From positions 124,001 to 188,000 of the forward strand of contig JAGZMY010000001.1 of NCBI GenBank assembly GCA_018363915.1: a DNA stretch of 64,000 nucleotides, written 5' to 3'. The position numbers were made by a program, and so were the translations under genes. Position 1 is the first letter of the stretch. Each line of letters opens with the position of its first letter. The DNA comes from Anaerococcus vaginalis. GTDB lineage: Bacteria; Bacillota; Clostridia; Tissierellales; Peptoniphilaceae. Positions 17,809 through 27,396 of the stretch are shown here, in pieces. Below the pieces are notes generated by a model. That model searched no databases and was not told the origin of the DNA. It saw only the letters and a program-made list of their open reading frames with translations.

Positions 17809-18087
17809 TTATAATTTCCAATTCAATCTAAAATAACCATATTCTGTATCTTTTGCATTTTTAAGAGCATCTTGTCTGTCTAATGATTTTCCTTCAATAT
17901 CTTCTCTTAATACAGCCTTATGATTATCTAACATTTCAGTCATTTTTACATCTTCACAATCCACATCAAAAATATGGTCAATAAAATCTAAAATTTTATT
18001 ATATTTATCAAAAATTATATCAATATCTTGATTTGATAAATCAAGATTTGCTAATTTATATATTCTTATAACTTCATTTTTGTCCAT
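17809..18087 (-). CDS. gatC: Aspartyl/glutamyl-tRNA amidotransferase subunit C
   Basis: Small 92-residue belt subunit wrapping GatA and GatB. The N-terminal helix pair (IYKLANLDLSNQDI...) and the C-terminal ALKNAKDTEYGYFRLNWKL match the GatC pattern of an A/N-rich helix ending in a conserved aromatic F-x-V/L segment. It starts directly after the ligA stop with a strong GAGGAGG site and precedes gatA. The identification rests mainly on size, operon position and these end motifs. Confidence 0.93.
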   Translation of the reverse strand: MDKNEVIRIYKLANLDLSNQDIDIIFDKYNKILDFIDHIFDVDCEDVKMTEMLDNHKAVLREDIEGKSLDRQDALKNAKDTEYGYFRLNWKL

Positions 18088-20094
18088 TTATTCCTCCTCT
18101 AATTTTTTTAAAAATTCAAATAATTCTTGATTTTCTAAAATTTTTACACCCAATTTTTCTGCTTTTTCTTTTTTACTTCCAGGTTTTTCGCCACACAAAA
18201 CCAAATCAGTATTTTTTGATACCGAAGAAGTAACATCTCCATTATTTTTTATAATTAAATTTTTAATATCATTTCTTTTGTAATTTTCTATTGTACCAGT
18301 TATAACAATTTTCATTCCATCAAGTGAATTGGATTTTTCGCTAGTGTCAATAGCTTTTATTTTAATTCCCTTAGACAATAAAATATCCAGTGATTTTTTG
18401 ATATTAAGGTCGTTGAAAAAATCAACTATGTCCTCTGCCGTTTTTTCCCCTATATCTTCAATCTCGATTAAGTCCTCTTGCTTACTTTCTCTAAGTTTAT
18501 CAAAACTTTTATATTTTTCTGCCAAATCTCTTGCAGTTTTTATACCTACATTTGGAATTCCAATTGCATGGATAAAATGATTTAATTCACAAGATTTGCT
18601 ATTTTCAATGGCATTTAATAAATTATTGGTCTTTTTTTCTTTAAAAGATTCCAAATTAATCAAATCTTCATAAGAAATATCATAAAGGTCATAGATTTCC
18701 TTAATGCCTAATTTATTTATAAATAATTCAATGGTTTTTTCAGACAAACCTTCTATATCCATTGCATCTCTTGATGCAAAATGTACCATTCTAGCTTTTA
18801 ATTGAGGAGTACATGAAATTGAATTTGGGCAAAATATATGAACATTTCCTTCAATTAATTCACTATGACAATAAGGACATTTATCAGGTTTTTCTATTTC
18901 TTTTGTGTTTTCTTGATTTTCATCAACAACTCCCAAAATTTCAGGAATTACATCATTTGATCTTCTAATAAAAACTTTTGAACCAATTTTTACTTTTTTT
19001 CTTAAAATATCATCGTAATTATTAAGGGTGGCTCTTTGAACAGTCACTCCAGAAAAGTCAACTGGTTCAAGGATTGCTGACGGTGTAACTTTTCCTGATC
19101 GACCTACATTCCACACAACATCTAATAAAGTTGTTGTGTATTCCTCTGGATCATATTTATAAGCAATAGACCATCTTGGAAATTTATTAGTATATCCTAA
19201 AACTTCTTGAGTTTTTACATCATTAACCTTAATTACAACACCATCTGTCAAAACATCAATATGATGTCTTTCTTCTTTTATAAAATCAATTTCTTTTACT
19301 ATATCATCAAATTTTTTTATTACTTTTTTATAAGGATAAACTGGAAGTTTTTGTTCTTTTAAAAATTCTAATTTTTCTTCTTCAGTTTTAAAATCAAGAC
19401 TATTTGTTGAAATTTGATAAAAATAAGCTTTTAAATTTCTTTTTTTTGTTTGACTTGTATCAAGATTTCTTATTGCGCCTGCCGCAGCATTTCTTGCATT
19501 TTTTAAAGGTATTTCATTTTCTTCATTATATTTTTTAAGACTAGACAAGGGCATTACAGCTTCTCCTTGAATTTCTAATAATGATTTTTCTTTTATTTTT
19601 GTTGGAATGGTCGGAATAGTTAAAACTTGTTTGGTTACATCTTCTCCTTCTATACCATTTCCTCTTGTAGCTGCAGTTTTTAATAATCCATCTTCATAAG
19701 TTAAATTAATGGTTAAACCGTCAAACTTATATTCTGTAATAAATTCTAATTCTTCTAATTTATCTTCATGGGTTTTACTATATTGGTCTCGTAATTTTTT
19801 AGTTCTTATAAGCCAATCTTTTAATTGAGTTATATTTTGCGATTTATCTTGGGAATATAACCTTGTAATATGAAAATGCTTTTCAAACTTATCTAATATT
19901 GCTCCACCAACTCTTTGGGTTGGAGAAAATTCATTTACATAACCTGTCTTTTTTTCTAGATTTAAAAGCTCATCATACAACTTGTCATATTCTCCATCTG
20001 AAACTATTGGATTATCTAAGGTATAATAGTGATAATTTAATTCATTTATTTTATCTATTAATTCATCTATTTTAATTTTATCTATATTATCCAT
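18088..20094 (-). CDS. ligA: NAD-dependent DNA ligase LigA
   Basis: Joins nicked DNA in replication and repair using NAD. The 668 residues show all domains in order: Ia with YHYYTLDNPIVSDGEYD, adenylation site YKFDGLTINL (KxDG, Lys about residue 121), DGVVIKV, the OB fold, a four-Cys zinc finger (CPYC ... CPNSISC), helix-hairpin-helix repeats (IPNVGIKTA, IEDIGEKTA) and a C-terminal BRCT domain (GMKIVITGT). The pcrA-ligA-gatCAB order is a familiar Firmicutes arrangement. The gap to pcrA is only 2 bases. Confidence 0.98.
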   Translation of the reverse strand: MDNIDKIKIDELIDKINELNYHYYTLDNPIVSDGEYDKLYDELLNLEKKTGYVNEFSPTQRVGGAILDKFEKHFHITRLYSQDKSQNITQLKDWLIRTKKLRDQYSKTHEDKLEELEFITEYKFDGLTINLTYEDGLLKTAATRGNGIEGEDVTKQVLTIPTIPTKIKEKSLLEIQGEAVMPLSSLKKYNEENEIPLKNARNAAAGAIRNLDTSQTKKRNLKAYFYQISTNSLDFKTEEEKLEFLKEQKLPVYPYKKVIKKFDDIVKEIDFIKEERHHIDVLTDGVVIKVNDVKTQEVLGYTNKFPRWSIAYKYDPEEYTTTLLDVVWNVGRSGKVTPSAILEPVDFSGVTVQRATLNNYDDILRKKVKIGSKVFIRRSNDVIPEILGVVDENQENTKEIEKPDKCPYCHSELIEGNVHIFCPNSISCTPQLKARMVHFASRDAMDIEGLSEKTIELFINKLGIKEIYDLYDISYEDLINLESFKEKKTNNLLNAIENSKSCELNHFIHAIGIPNVGIKTARDLAEKYKSFDKLRESKQEDLIEIEDIGEKTAEDIVDFFNDLNIKKSLDILLSKGIKIKAIDTSEKSNSLDGMKIVITGTIENYKRNDIKNLIIKNNGDVTSSVSKNTDLVLCGEKPGSKKEKAEKLGVKILENQELFEFLKKLEEE

Positions 20095-20096
20095 TT

Positions 20097-22286
20097 TTAA
20101 ATCCTCTTAATTGGAGCATAATCTTGGTTTAGCTTTTTTAATCCTTTTTTATCAAAAGCTACAACAAGCTCATTACCATCGTCTGATTTTTTCACTTGAA
20201 CTATCATTCCCTCTCCCCATTTGGTGTGAATAATTTTATCTCCAATTTGAAAATCTTCTTTTGATGATTCTTTTACAGTATTTTTCTTTAGAACACTCTC
20301 TCTTGCCTTATCCCTCATATAAGCTTCATTGCTTTTTATTTTTACATAAGGAGAGTAGGCAGGAGTTTTATCTTGGTCAATTTTTTTGATTAGAGATTTC
20401 ACTTCATTTAAAAATCTTGAAGGCTTATAATATATAGCCTGACCAAATTGTCTTCTAATTTCTGCACTTGAAAGATATAATTTTTCCATTGCTCTTGTTA
20501 TTGCAACATAGCAAAGTCTTCTTTCTTCTTCAATATTACCCTCATCAATACTTCTTTTTGATGGGAATAAACCTTCATCCATTCCAACAACAAAGCAAAC
20601 TTTAAATTCAAGTCCTTTGGCTGAATGAATTGTCATAAGAGAAATAGCATCATCACTATTTTCAGTTTTATCTAGATCTGATAAAAGCGATAAATTTTCT
20701 AGATAATCATATATATTATCTTCTGGATTATTTGATTGGTATTCTGCTGCTGAGGATATAAATTCATTTAAATTATCAATCCTTGACCTATTTTCTACAG
20801 AATAAGATTCTTCCAAAGATTTTATGTATCCACTTTTATCAAGTATTTCTTCTATCAATTCCACAATGTCATAATCTTTATAATTGTCAAAAATGTCTGC
20901 TAATGGATTATAAAATTTTTCACAAGAACTTTTTAATTTTGTAGGAAGATTTGAAAATAAAGACGGATCACAAACAAGCTCTGTTAAAGAAAATCCTAAT
21001 TTATTTGCTTCTTTTTCTAATTTTTCTACAGTTTTATCGCCTATTCCTTTTTTTGGTTCATTTATTATTCTTTTTAAACTAATATCATCTTTTGGATTCA
21101 CTAAAATTTTTAGGTAAGAGATAAGATCTTTTATTTCTTTTCTATCATAGAATTTAAGCCCACCAACAACCTTATAATCAAGTAGATTTTTCATAAGATA
21201 TTCTTCAAAAATCCTTGATTGAGCATTCATCCTATATAAAATCGCCATATCTTTAAGTCTATAGCCATCATTTAGTAAAGAATTAATCTCATCTATAACA
21301 AATTTTCCCTCTTCTGATTCTACAGAAGATTTTTTATATAAAACTTCCGAGCCATCATTTTTTGATGTCCAAAGATTTTTTTCTTTTCTTTCGTTATTGT
21401 TTTTGATTAGTTTATTTGCAACATTAATAATATTAGAAGTTGACCTATAATTTTCTTCAAGTTTTATAGTTTTTGCATCTTTAAAATCTTTTTCAAAGTC
21501 CAAAATATTATTAATATCAGCTCCCCTAAAACTATAAATTGATTGGTCTGCATCTCCAACAACTCTAACGTTATTGTGACCTTTTCCAATAAATTTAATA
21601 AGCTCATATTGGCTTTTGTTAGTATCTTGGTATTCATCTACAAAAAGATATTCAAATTTATCTTGATAGAATTTCAAGGTATTTGAATCTACAGCAAATA
21701 ATTCCAAAGTTTTTAAAATCAAATCATCAAAATCTAAAGAATTGTATTCAAATTTTTTCTTTTCATAATTTTTATAAATATTATAATATTCTTCTTGCTT
21801 TGCATAAAAAGTATTAATATTTAAAAATTCTTTTGGACTAATTGATTTATTTTTACAATAACTTATAAGGTTTAAAGCCTCTTTTGGGCTAATATCATCT
21901 TTATAATTTAAATCATTAATAATTTCTTTGACCAAGGTTTTTTGATCATTTGTATCATATATAGTGAAATTATTATCATATCCTATTTTATTTATATTCA
22001 TCCTAAGTATTCTTGCACAAATAGAATGAAAAGTACCAATCCATAAGTGAGAAACATCTTCATCTAACAGATCTGATATTCTTTCTTTCATTTCATTGGC
22101 AGCCTTATTTGTAAAAGTGATGGCTAAAATATTAACTGGATTTACATTTTTTTCTTTTATTAGATAAGCAATGCTTGTGGTTAATACTCTAGTTTTTCCA
22201 CTCCCAGCTCCTGCAACAACGAGCAAGGGACCTTTGTCGTGTAAAACTGCCTCTTTTTGTTTATCATTTAAATTAGATAAGTCCAT
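20097..22286 (-). CDS. pcrA: ATP-dependent DNA helicase PcrA/UvrD
   Basis: SF1A 3'-5' helicase for repair, replication restart and plasmid replication. The 729 residues start LNDKQKEAVLH, then Walker A GAGSGKTRVLT (residues about 26-36), ITFTNKAANEMKERI, motif II FVDEYQDTN, GDADQSIYSFRGAD, and the C-terminal motifs MTIHSAKGLEFKVCFV and EERRLCYVAITRA. A Tudor-like RNA polymerase-binding tail near the end reads GDKIIHTKWGEGMIV. It is the first gene of the long operon reaching to 10181 and has a TATAAT promoter at 22311-22316. Confidence 0.98.
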   Translation of the reverse strand: MDLSNLNDKQKEAVLHDKGPLLVVAGAGSGKTRVLTTSIAYLIKEKNVNPVNILAITFTNKAANEMKERISDLLDEDVSHLWIGTFHSICARILRMNINKIGYDNNFTIYDTNDQKTLVKEIINDLNYKDDISPKEALNLISYCKNKSISPKEFLNINTFYAKQEEYYNIYKNYEKKKFEYNSLDFDDLILKTLELFAVDSNTLKFYQDKFEYLFVDEYQDTNKSQYELIKFIGKGHNNVRVVGDADQSIYSFRGADINNILDFEKDFKDAKTIKLEENYRSTSNIINVANKLIKNNNERKEKNLWTSKNDGSEVLYKKSSVESEEGKFVIDEINSLLNDGYRLKDMAILYRMNAQSRIFEEYLMKNLLDYKVVGGLKFYDRKEIKDLISYLKILVNPKDDISLKRIINEPKKGIGDKTVEKLEKEANKLGFSLTELVCDPSLFSNLPTKLKSSCEKFYNPLADIFDNYKDYDIVELIEEILDKSGYIKSLEESYSVENRSRIDNLNEFISSAAEYQSNNPEDNIYDYLENLSLLSDLDKTENSDDAISLMTIHSAKGLEFKVCFVVGMDEGLFPSKRSIDEGNIEEERRLCYVAITRAMEKLYLSSAEIRRQFGQAIYYKPSRFLNEVKSLIKKIDQDKTPAYSPYVKIKSNEAYMRDKARESVLKKNTVKESSKEDFQIGDKIIHTKWGEGMIVQVKKSDDGNELVVAFDKKGLKKLNQDYAPIKRI

Positions 22287-22307
22287 TTTTCACATCCTTT
22301 CATCCTA

Positions 22308-22319
22308 ATAATTATACCA
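22308..22319 (-). promoter_or_regulatory. Promoter (-10) of the pcrA operon
   Basis: Minus strand TGTGG followed by TATAAT at 22311-22316, an extended -10 (TGG before TATAAT). The -35 region is weak (TTAGAT-like). It lies 25 bases before the pcrA ATG and downstream of the yerC terminator. Confidence 0.65.
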
Positions 22320-22393
22320 CAAGAAACAAAGTAATCTAAAGCATAAAAATTTTATAAAAAATAAATTAATCAGAGCAAAGACAATTTTAGAAT

Positions 22394-22427
22394 AAAAAAA
22401 CGAATCTATCAAATTGATAAATTCGTC
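22394..22427 (-). terminator. Rho-independent terminator after fhs-yerC
   Basis: Minus-strand stem ACGAATTTATC / GATAGATTCGT (11 bp with one G-T pair, 5-base loop) followed by TTTTTTTATT. It lies 23 bases past the yerC stop. Confidence 0.9.
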
Positions 22428-22449
22428 TTATTTTCTAAATTTTTTTAAT

Positions 22450-22770
22450 TTATTTTTTATTTTTTTCTTCTTTTAAATTATTTTCAATTAATTTTTCCAA
22501 AACTAAGTCATATCCATCAGTTCCATAGTGGAGTGATCTATTTACTCTAGAAATTGTTGCTGTTGATGCTCCAGTTTGTTCTTCTATTTCACTATAAGTT
22601 TTTCTAATTTTTAATAATTTTGCAACTTGTAGTCTTTGAGAAATTGATTGAAGTTCTCTTGCTGTGCAAGCATCTTCAAAAAAATCGTAGCACTCATCTC
22701 TATTTTTCAACATTAAAATAGCATCAAAAAATTCATCTAATTCTTTACTTTGTAATTTTGAATCTGTCAT
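22450..22770 (-). CDS. TrpR-like DNA-binding protein of the YerC/YecD family
   Basis: 106-residue helix-turn-helix protein of the YerC group, distant relatives of the Trp repressor. Visible are CTARELQSISQRLQVAKLL (the conserved helical core) and the recognition part QTGASTATISRVNRSLHYG. In Bacillus the orthologue sits next to pcrB/pcrA/ligA; here it also neighbours pcrA but is separated by a terminator and follows fhs by 9 bases, so it is probably co-transcribed with fhs. Target genes are unknown. Confidence 0.88.
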   Translation of the reverse strand: MTDSKLQSKELDEFFDAILMLKNRDECYDFFEDACTARELQSISQRLQVAKLLKIRKTYSEIEEQTGASTATISRVNRSLHYGTDGYDLVLEKLIENNLKEEKNKK

Positions 22771-22779
22771 ATTTATCTC

Positions 22780-24429
22780 CTAAAATAATCCCATGATATT
22801 ACCATCATCATCAATATCTATATCGTATGCCGCTGGTCTTTTTGGAAGACCTGGCATTGTTAAAATATTTTGAGTTAGGGCTACTATAAAGCCTGCACCT
22901 TGATTTAATCTAATATCATTTATAGTAATCTCATATTCGCTATCTGGATTTAAATTTGTTGGATCATCTGATAAGGAATATTGAGTTTTAGCAATACATA
23001 TTGGTAATTTATCAGAATTTAAATTGTTAATTCTTTTAATTTCATTTAAGGCTTTTTTTGAATATTTTACTCCACTAGCCCTATAAATTTCTTTTGCTAT
23101 GATTTCAATTTTTTCTTCAATCGGTAATTTTTCATCATATAAAACTTTAAAATCATTTTCGTCTTTACTTTTTTCAATAATATAATTACAAATTTCAAGA
23201 CATCCTTCAGAGCCTTTGTGGTAAACATCGCATTCAAATGCTTTAAGCGATAAGTTTTCTACGAGATTTTTTAAAGTTTCCAATTCTTTATTTGTATCTT
23301 GATCAAATTTATTTATAGCTACAACGATATTTTTTGAAAATTTCTTTAGATTTTCAAGATGAATTCTTAAATTTTCAAATCCTTTTTTTAGACTTTCAAT
23401 ATTTTCTTCATCAATTTTTTGCAAATCTTGTCCACCATGATATTTTAGTGCTCTTATTGTAGCTACAACAACTGTCATATTTGGTTTTAGTCCAGCTTGT
23501 CTACATTTAATATCATAGAATTTTTCAGCTCCAAGGTCTGCACCAAATCCTGCCTCTGTTACAGCGAAATCTGCCAAAGATAGTGCAGTTTTTGTTGCAA
23601 TAATTGAATTACAACCATGAGCTATATTTGCAAATGGTCCACCATGAATAATTGCTGGCGTATTTTCTAAAGTTTGACATAAATTTGGTTTTAATGCATC
23701 TTTCATTAACACGCAAACAGGACCTGTTGCTTTTATATCGTCAACAGTTACAGCATTGCCATCTGTGTCATAAGCTACTATCATTTTTGCAACTTTTTTC
23801 TTAAAATCGTAAAGATCATTACTTAGACAAAATACTGCCATCATTTCTGTTGCAACAGTTATATCAAATCCATCTTGTCTTGTAACTCCATCAGTTTTTT
23901 TGCCCAAACCTACAACAACTTCTCTAAGAGCTCTGTCGTTTAAGTCAACGCATCTTTTCCATAAAATATTATTTAGATCAATATTTTTTTCATTTCCTTG
24001 GTAGATATGATTGTCAATCATAGCAGCTACTAAATTAACTGCACTTGTTATTGCATGAAAATCTCCTGTAAAATGAAGATTTATATCTTCCATAGGAATA
24101 ACTTGAGAATATCCTGCTCCACAAGCTCCTCCTTTAATTCCAAAAGAAGGTCCCAAAGATGGCTCTCTAAGAACTGAAATAGATTTTTTGCCCAATTTAT
24201 TTAGTCCCATAGATAAGGCAACATTCATAGTAGTTTTTCCCTCACCAAAAGGCGTTGGAGAAATTGCTGTTACTAAAACAAGTTTTGAATCTTTTTTTTC
24301 ATCAAAGCATGGATTAATTTTGGCTTTGTATTTGCCATATTTTTCATAATCACTAATTTCAAAATAATTTGCTATTTCATCAATATCTTTTATCTTTGCT
24401 TCTCTAGCAATCTCAATATCTTTTTTCAT
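22780..24429 (-). CDS. fhs: Formate--tetrahydrofolate ligase
   Basis: ATP-dependent synthesis of 10-formyl-THF from formate, feeding purines, fMet-tRNA and C1 metabolism in anaerobes. The 549 residues match the monofunctional enzyme: P-loop TPFGEGKTTMNVALS at about residues 58-72, LREPSLGPSFGIKGGA, LHFTGDFHAI, GGPFANIAHGCNS, TEAGFGADLGAEKF and LPKRPAA near the end. It starts after a clear TAGGAG and has its own promoter at 24477-24505. Confidence 0.98.
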   Translation of the reverse strand: MKKDIEIAREAKIKDIDEIANYFEISDYEKYGKYKAKINPCFDEKKDSKLVLVTAISPTPFGEGKTTMNVALSMGLNKLGKKSISVLREPSLGPSFGIKGGACGAGYSQVIPMEDINLHFTGDFHAITSAVNLVAAMIDNHIYQGNEKNIDLNNILWKRCVDLNDRALREVVVGLGKKTDGVTRQDGFDITVATEMMAVFCLSNDLYDFKKKVAKMIVAYDTDGNAVTVDDIKATGPVCVLMKDALKPNLCQTLENTPAIIHGGPFANIAHGCNSIIATKTALSLADFAVTEAGFGADLGAEKFYDIKCRQAGLKPNMTVVVATIRALKYHGGQDLQKIDEENIESLKKGFENLRIHLENLKKFSKNIVVAINKFDQDTNKELETLKNLVENLSLKAFECDVYHKGSEGCLEICNYIIEKSKDENDFKVLYDEKLPIEEKIEIIAKEIYRASGVKYSKKALNEIKRINNLNSDKLPICIAKTQYSLSDDPTNLNPDSEYEITINDIRLNQGAGFIVALTQNILTMPGLPKRPAAYDIDIDDDGNIMGLF

Positions 24430-24476
24430 TTAAACTCCTATAATTATAATTACAATACGTTTTGCTTTTCATGTAT

Positions 24477-24505
24477 ATTATATCAACTTATTACATTCAG
24501 CGCAA
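24477..24505 (-). promoter_or_regulatory. Promoter of fhs
   Basis: Minus strand -35 TTGCGC (24500-24505), 17-base spacer, -10 TATAAT (24477-24482). It lies 48 bases before the fhs ATG, directly after the gatD stop; I see no terminator hairpin between gatD and this promoter. Confidence 0.7.
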
Positions 24506-24537
24506 TAGTTGATTAAAGCGAATTAAAATTTATTTAT

Positions 24538-25188
24538 TTATCTTTTGTTACTCTCTATAATCTTAATGAATGTATTTGCCAAATTTTCATTTCTAGCAAG
24601 TAGTGGTCCATGTAAGTAAGATGCAAAAGTATTTTTATATCTAAATCCTTCTGTTAAATCCTCACCATTGTTTCCATTACCTGATACAACACTTGCAAAT
24701 GCTTTGTTTTTATCATTTAAAATAGTTATTCCGCCGTGGTTTTCGAAACCATGATAAATTTCTCCATTTTGCAAATCTTTAATTTCAATATTTCCAACAA
24801 ATCTATTTCCATTTTCTTGATTTTTTGTGTAATAATCAAATATTTTTAAGCCTTCAATTTTATTATTATAAGCATCATAATAATATTGTCCCATTAATTG
24901 ATAGCCGCCACAAATTGCTAAAAATAAGCCATTATTTTCAATATATTTTATTAGATTTTCTTTTTTACTTTCCAAATCTTTTTCTACAATTGATTGCTCA
25001 TAATCTTGTCCTCCGCCAAAAAAAACAAAATCATATTTTCTATAATCAAATTCATCTTTTAGACTTACTACTTCAATATTTACTTCGTGACCTTTTTTTT
25101 GAGCAAAATATTTTAAAGCCATAATATTTCCTACATCACCATAAGTATTTAATAAATTTCCATATAGATGACAAATATTTATAATCAT
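24538..25188 (-). CDS. gatD: Lipid II isoglutaminyl synthase, glutaminase subunit GatD
   Basis: Class I glutaminase-like (CobB/CobQ type) subunit that supplies ammonia for amidation of the stem-peptide D-Glu of lipid II. The 216 residues start ICHLYGNLLNTYGDVGN; FFGGGQDYEQ and the nucleophile motif AICGGYQLMG (Cys near residue 94) follow, and the catalytic His lies in ASYLHGPLLARN. It overlaps murT by 4 bases (ATGA), the standard murT-gatD arrangement. The symbol here is the cell-wall GatD, not the archaeal tRNA enzyme. Confidence 0.94.
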   Translation of the reverse strand: MIINICHLYGNLLNTYGDVGNIMALKYFAQKKGHEVNIEVVSLKDEFDYRKYDFVFFGGGQDYEQSIVEKDLESKKENLIKYIENNGLFLAICGGYQLMGQYYYDAYNNKIEGLKIFDYYTKNQENGNRFVGNIEIKDLQNGEIYHGFENHGGITILNDKNKAFASVVSGNGNNGEDLTEGFRYKNTFASYLHGPLLARNENLANTFIKIIESNKR

Positions 25189-26516
25189 TTAAGTTTTAGT
25201 ACCTCCCTAAGTCTTAGCATAGCTGTATAAGTAGAAAGTATATAAATTTTTTGTGTTGGTTCATTTTTTATATTATCAAAAATTTCATTTTCATAGTCTA
25301 TTTCTACGATTTCTCCACCATAAATTTCAGCTATTTCAAGTCTTCTTTTCATGTCAGTTTTTCTAGTTCCTGAAACTTTTATGCTTTTAATATTTAATTT
25401 TTTTAGTTTTTCATAATAAGAATCATATATCCAAGAAACGTCAGTTCCATCAGCGTAGTTATCATTTAACAAACAATATAAACTAATTGGCTCTTTTTCT
25501 AATAGCATTAGATTAATAATTTGATTTAAGCCTGTAGGATTTTTGACAAGATTTATTATCACTTCTTTATTTTCAATCTTAATTATTTCTTGTCTACCAA
25601 ATACATGTTTTTGACATTTTAAGCCTTCATAGATTTTTTCATAAGGGATTTCCAATTCTTTAGCAAGAGCTATTGCGCTTAAAGCATTATAAATATTATA
25701 AAATCCTCCAATTTGAGTTTCATAAATTTCTCCATTTACTTTAAATTTTGAAAAATTTGCATCCATAGAAATAATCTTACCAATATTATAAGATAATTTA
25801 GGAGAATGAAAATCACATTCTGGACAAGAAAAATCTCCCAAAGAAGAATAATTAACTAATTTATATTTTAAAATTGAATTACATTTTGGACATAAAATTC
25901 CATCACTATTAAATTCTGCCTCAAGATTATAAGAATTGGATTCTTTATCATCTTCTCTTATTCCATAATAAATAGGCTCATATTTTTTTAACTCATCGTA
26001 TGAAAAAATAGGCAAATCTCCATTGGCAATTATTTTTACATCTCTACATTCGCCAAGTCCATCCATAATTTTTTTATAAACATTATAAATTTCTCCAAAC
26101 CTATCCATTTGGTCTCTAAAAATATTGGTTAAAATAACATAATCTGGTTTTAAAAATTTACTTATCCTAACAAGATTAGCTTCATCTACCTCCAAGATCG
26201 CAAGTGCATTTTCATTTTTAGGAATATCCAACAAAACTGTTATTATACCTTGAATCATATTAGAACCAGAATCATTTGTAAAAACATTTTTATAGTGCTT
26301 TCTCAAAATATTTGTAACAAAATGAGTTGTCATAGTTTTCCCATTAGTTCCAGTTACAAAAATAAATTTGGTATTTTCGCTTAAAGCATCCAAAATATCA
26401 TTATCTAAATTATAAGCGATTTTCCCTGGCAAGCTTGTAGCTTTATGATTTGTAAGTTTTAGTAAAAATTTACTAAATTTTGCAATTTTAATAATTAATT
26501 TATCTTTTATATTCAT
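25185..26516 (-). CDS. murT: Lipid II isoglutaminyl synthase, Mur ligase-like subunit MurT
   Basis: Mur ligase-like partner of GatD; together they amidate lipid II at the cell-membrane inner face. Of 443 residues, motif VTGTNGKTMTTHF is the ATP loop (about residues 54-66), EVDEANLVRI follows, and a CPKC ... CPEC zinc ribbon lies near residues 206-230, a hallmark of MurT. The C-terminal DUF1727-type part contains NDNYADGTDVSWIYD. The N-terminus aligns with other MurT proteins (LPGKIA near residue 30), so the ATG at 26516 looks right although it has no SD; see the promoter entry. Confidence 0.94.
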   Translation of the reverse strand: MNIKDKLIIKIAKFSKFLLKLTNHKATSLPGKIAYNLDNDILDALSENTKFIFVTGTNGKTMTTHFVTNILRKHYKNVFTNDSGSNMIQGIITVLLDIPKNENALAILEVDEANLVRISKFLKPDYVILTNIFRDQMDRFGEIYNVYKKIMDGLGECRDVKIIANGDLPIFSYDELKKYEPIYYGIREDDKESNSYNLEAEFNSDGILCPKCNSILKYKLVNYSSLGDFSCPECDFHSPKLSYNIGKIISMDANFSKFKVNGEIYETQIGGFYNIYNALSAIALAKELEIPYEKIYEGLKCQKHVFGRQEIIKIENKEVIINLVKNPTGLNQIINLMLLEKEPISLYCLLNDNYADGTDVSWIYDSYYEKLKKLNIKSIKVSGTRKTDMKRRLEIAEIYGGEIVEIDYENEIFDNIKNEPTQKIYILSTYTAMLRLREVLKLK

Positions 26517-26522
26517 AAAAAA

Positions 26523-26552
26523 ATTATAACAGATTAAAGGCTAATAAGTCTA
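26523..26552 (-). promoter_or_regulatory. Promoter of murT-gatD, apparently giving a leaderless mRNA
   Basis: Minus strand TATAAT at 26523-26528 with TAGACT 18 bases upstream (26547-26552). Only six T residues separate the -10 hexamer from the murT ATG (26514-26516). Transcription normally starts about 7 bases past the -10, which is the A of this ATG. No purine-rich SD is present. Confidence 0.6.
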
Positions 26553-26612
26553 TAAAATTTTTACTCAAATTATTTTAAATAATAAAAGAGTTAAATTTAA
26601 TTTTAAAATTAA

Positions 26613-26655
26613 GCAAAAAAATAGACTAAAACTTTTAGTTTAGTCTATTTTTCCT
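26613..26655 (-). terminator. Rho-independent terminator after the glucosaminidase gene
   Basis: Symmetric 13-bp inverted repeat AAAATAGACTAAA / TTTAGTCTATTTT (26618-26630 and 26639-26651) with an 8-base loop. It contains the stop codon of the gene and is followed by a T tract (TTTTTTGC) on minus. It could also work on plus, where no gene reads into it. Confidence 0.88.
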
Positions 26656-27346
26656 GAAGAATATTTCTACAAACTTCTCTCATCATATAATCTACCTTAT
26701 TTGACCATTCTGGATCGCTAGCATATAACTTTCCTATAGATTTTGTAGATATTCCATTATAATATTTTCCATCTTCACTTAAATAATTTTCTTTTAGAAA
26801 TTTAGCAACGTGATCTATTGATTCGCCCTTATCTTTAAAAGTATTTGCACTGTTAATAGGATCTTGGTCGATAGCATTAAAGCCAAATAAATTATTTTTT
26901 GTTTTAGCAAGGTATGAATGACCATTTCCAGTTTCATGTTTTGCCATTCCCATCAATAAAATCGCATTTACTTCATACTTTTCTTCTGCTTTTTTGAAAT
27001 CTTTTCCAAGACCTTGTAAATTTGTATTTTTAAGACCATATTCAAGTTCCTCAGCAGTTAAATTAGTTTTGTTTGTTAAATACAACATTGATGTTTTGCT
27101 TAAATCATCAGATCCTTTATCGTTCAATTCTTTATAATCTTTTTCTAATTTTTCAAATCTTTCAATTCTAGATTGTCTTAAAGTTAAGGTTTCATTGCTA
27201 ATTTCATTTACTCCATTAATCAAGCTATCTCTTTTACCTTTGTTTTTTGCAGCTAGAGATGATTTTTCCAATCCTGTAGAAATAACTAGCACAAGAACAA
27301 TAGCTAAAAAAGATAAAAATGAAATTTTAATTCTATTTTTTTTCAT
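26645..27346 (-). CDS. Secreted endo-beta-N-acetylglucosaminidase (GH73/FlgJ-like)
   Basis: Probable peptidoglycan hydrolase. The 233 residues start with a basic stretch and a hydrophobic segment (about residues 9-26) that looks like a signal peptide or anchor. The catalytic GH73 domain occupies residues about 110-230, with the Glu in MAKHETGNG, then SYLAKTKNNLFGFNAID and the C-terminal YASDPEWSNKVDYMM. The linker (residues 40-100) is charged and helical, with no LysM or SH3 repeats visible. It has its own promoter (27397-27425) immediately after pyrE. Confidence 0.88.
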   Translation of the reverse strand: MKKNRIKISFLSFLAIVLVLVISTGLEKSSLAAKNKGKRDSLINGVNEISNETLTLRQSRIERFEKLEKDYKELNDKGSDDLSKTSMLYLTNKTNLTAEELEYGLKNTNLQGLGKDFKKAEEKYEVNAILLMGMAKHETGNGHSYLAKTKNNLFGFNAIDQDPINSANTFKDKGESIDHVAKFLKENYLSEDGKYYNGISTKSIGKLYASDPEWSNKVDYMMREVCRNILQEK

Positions 27347-27396
27347 CCTTTATCTTCCTTCTTTCATAAATAAATAGTAACAAAACAATTACAACT

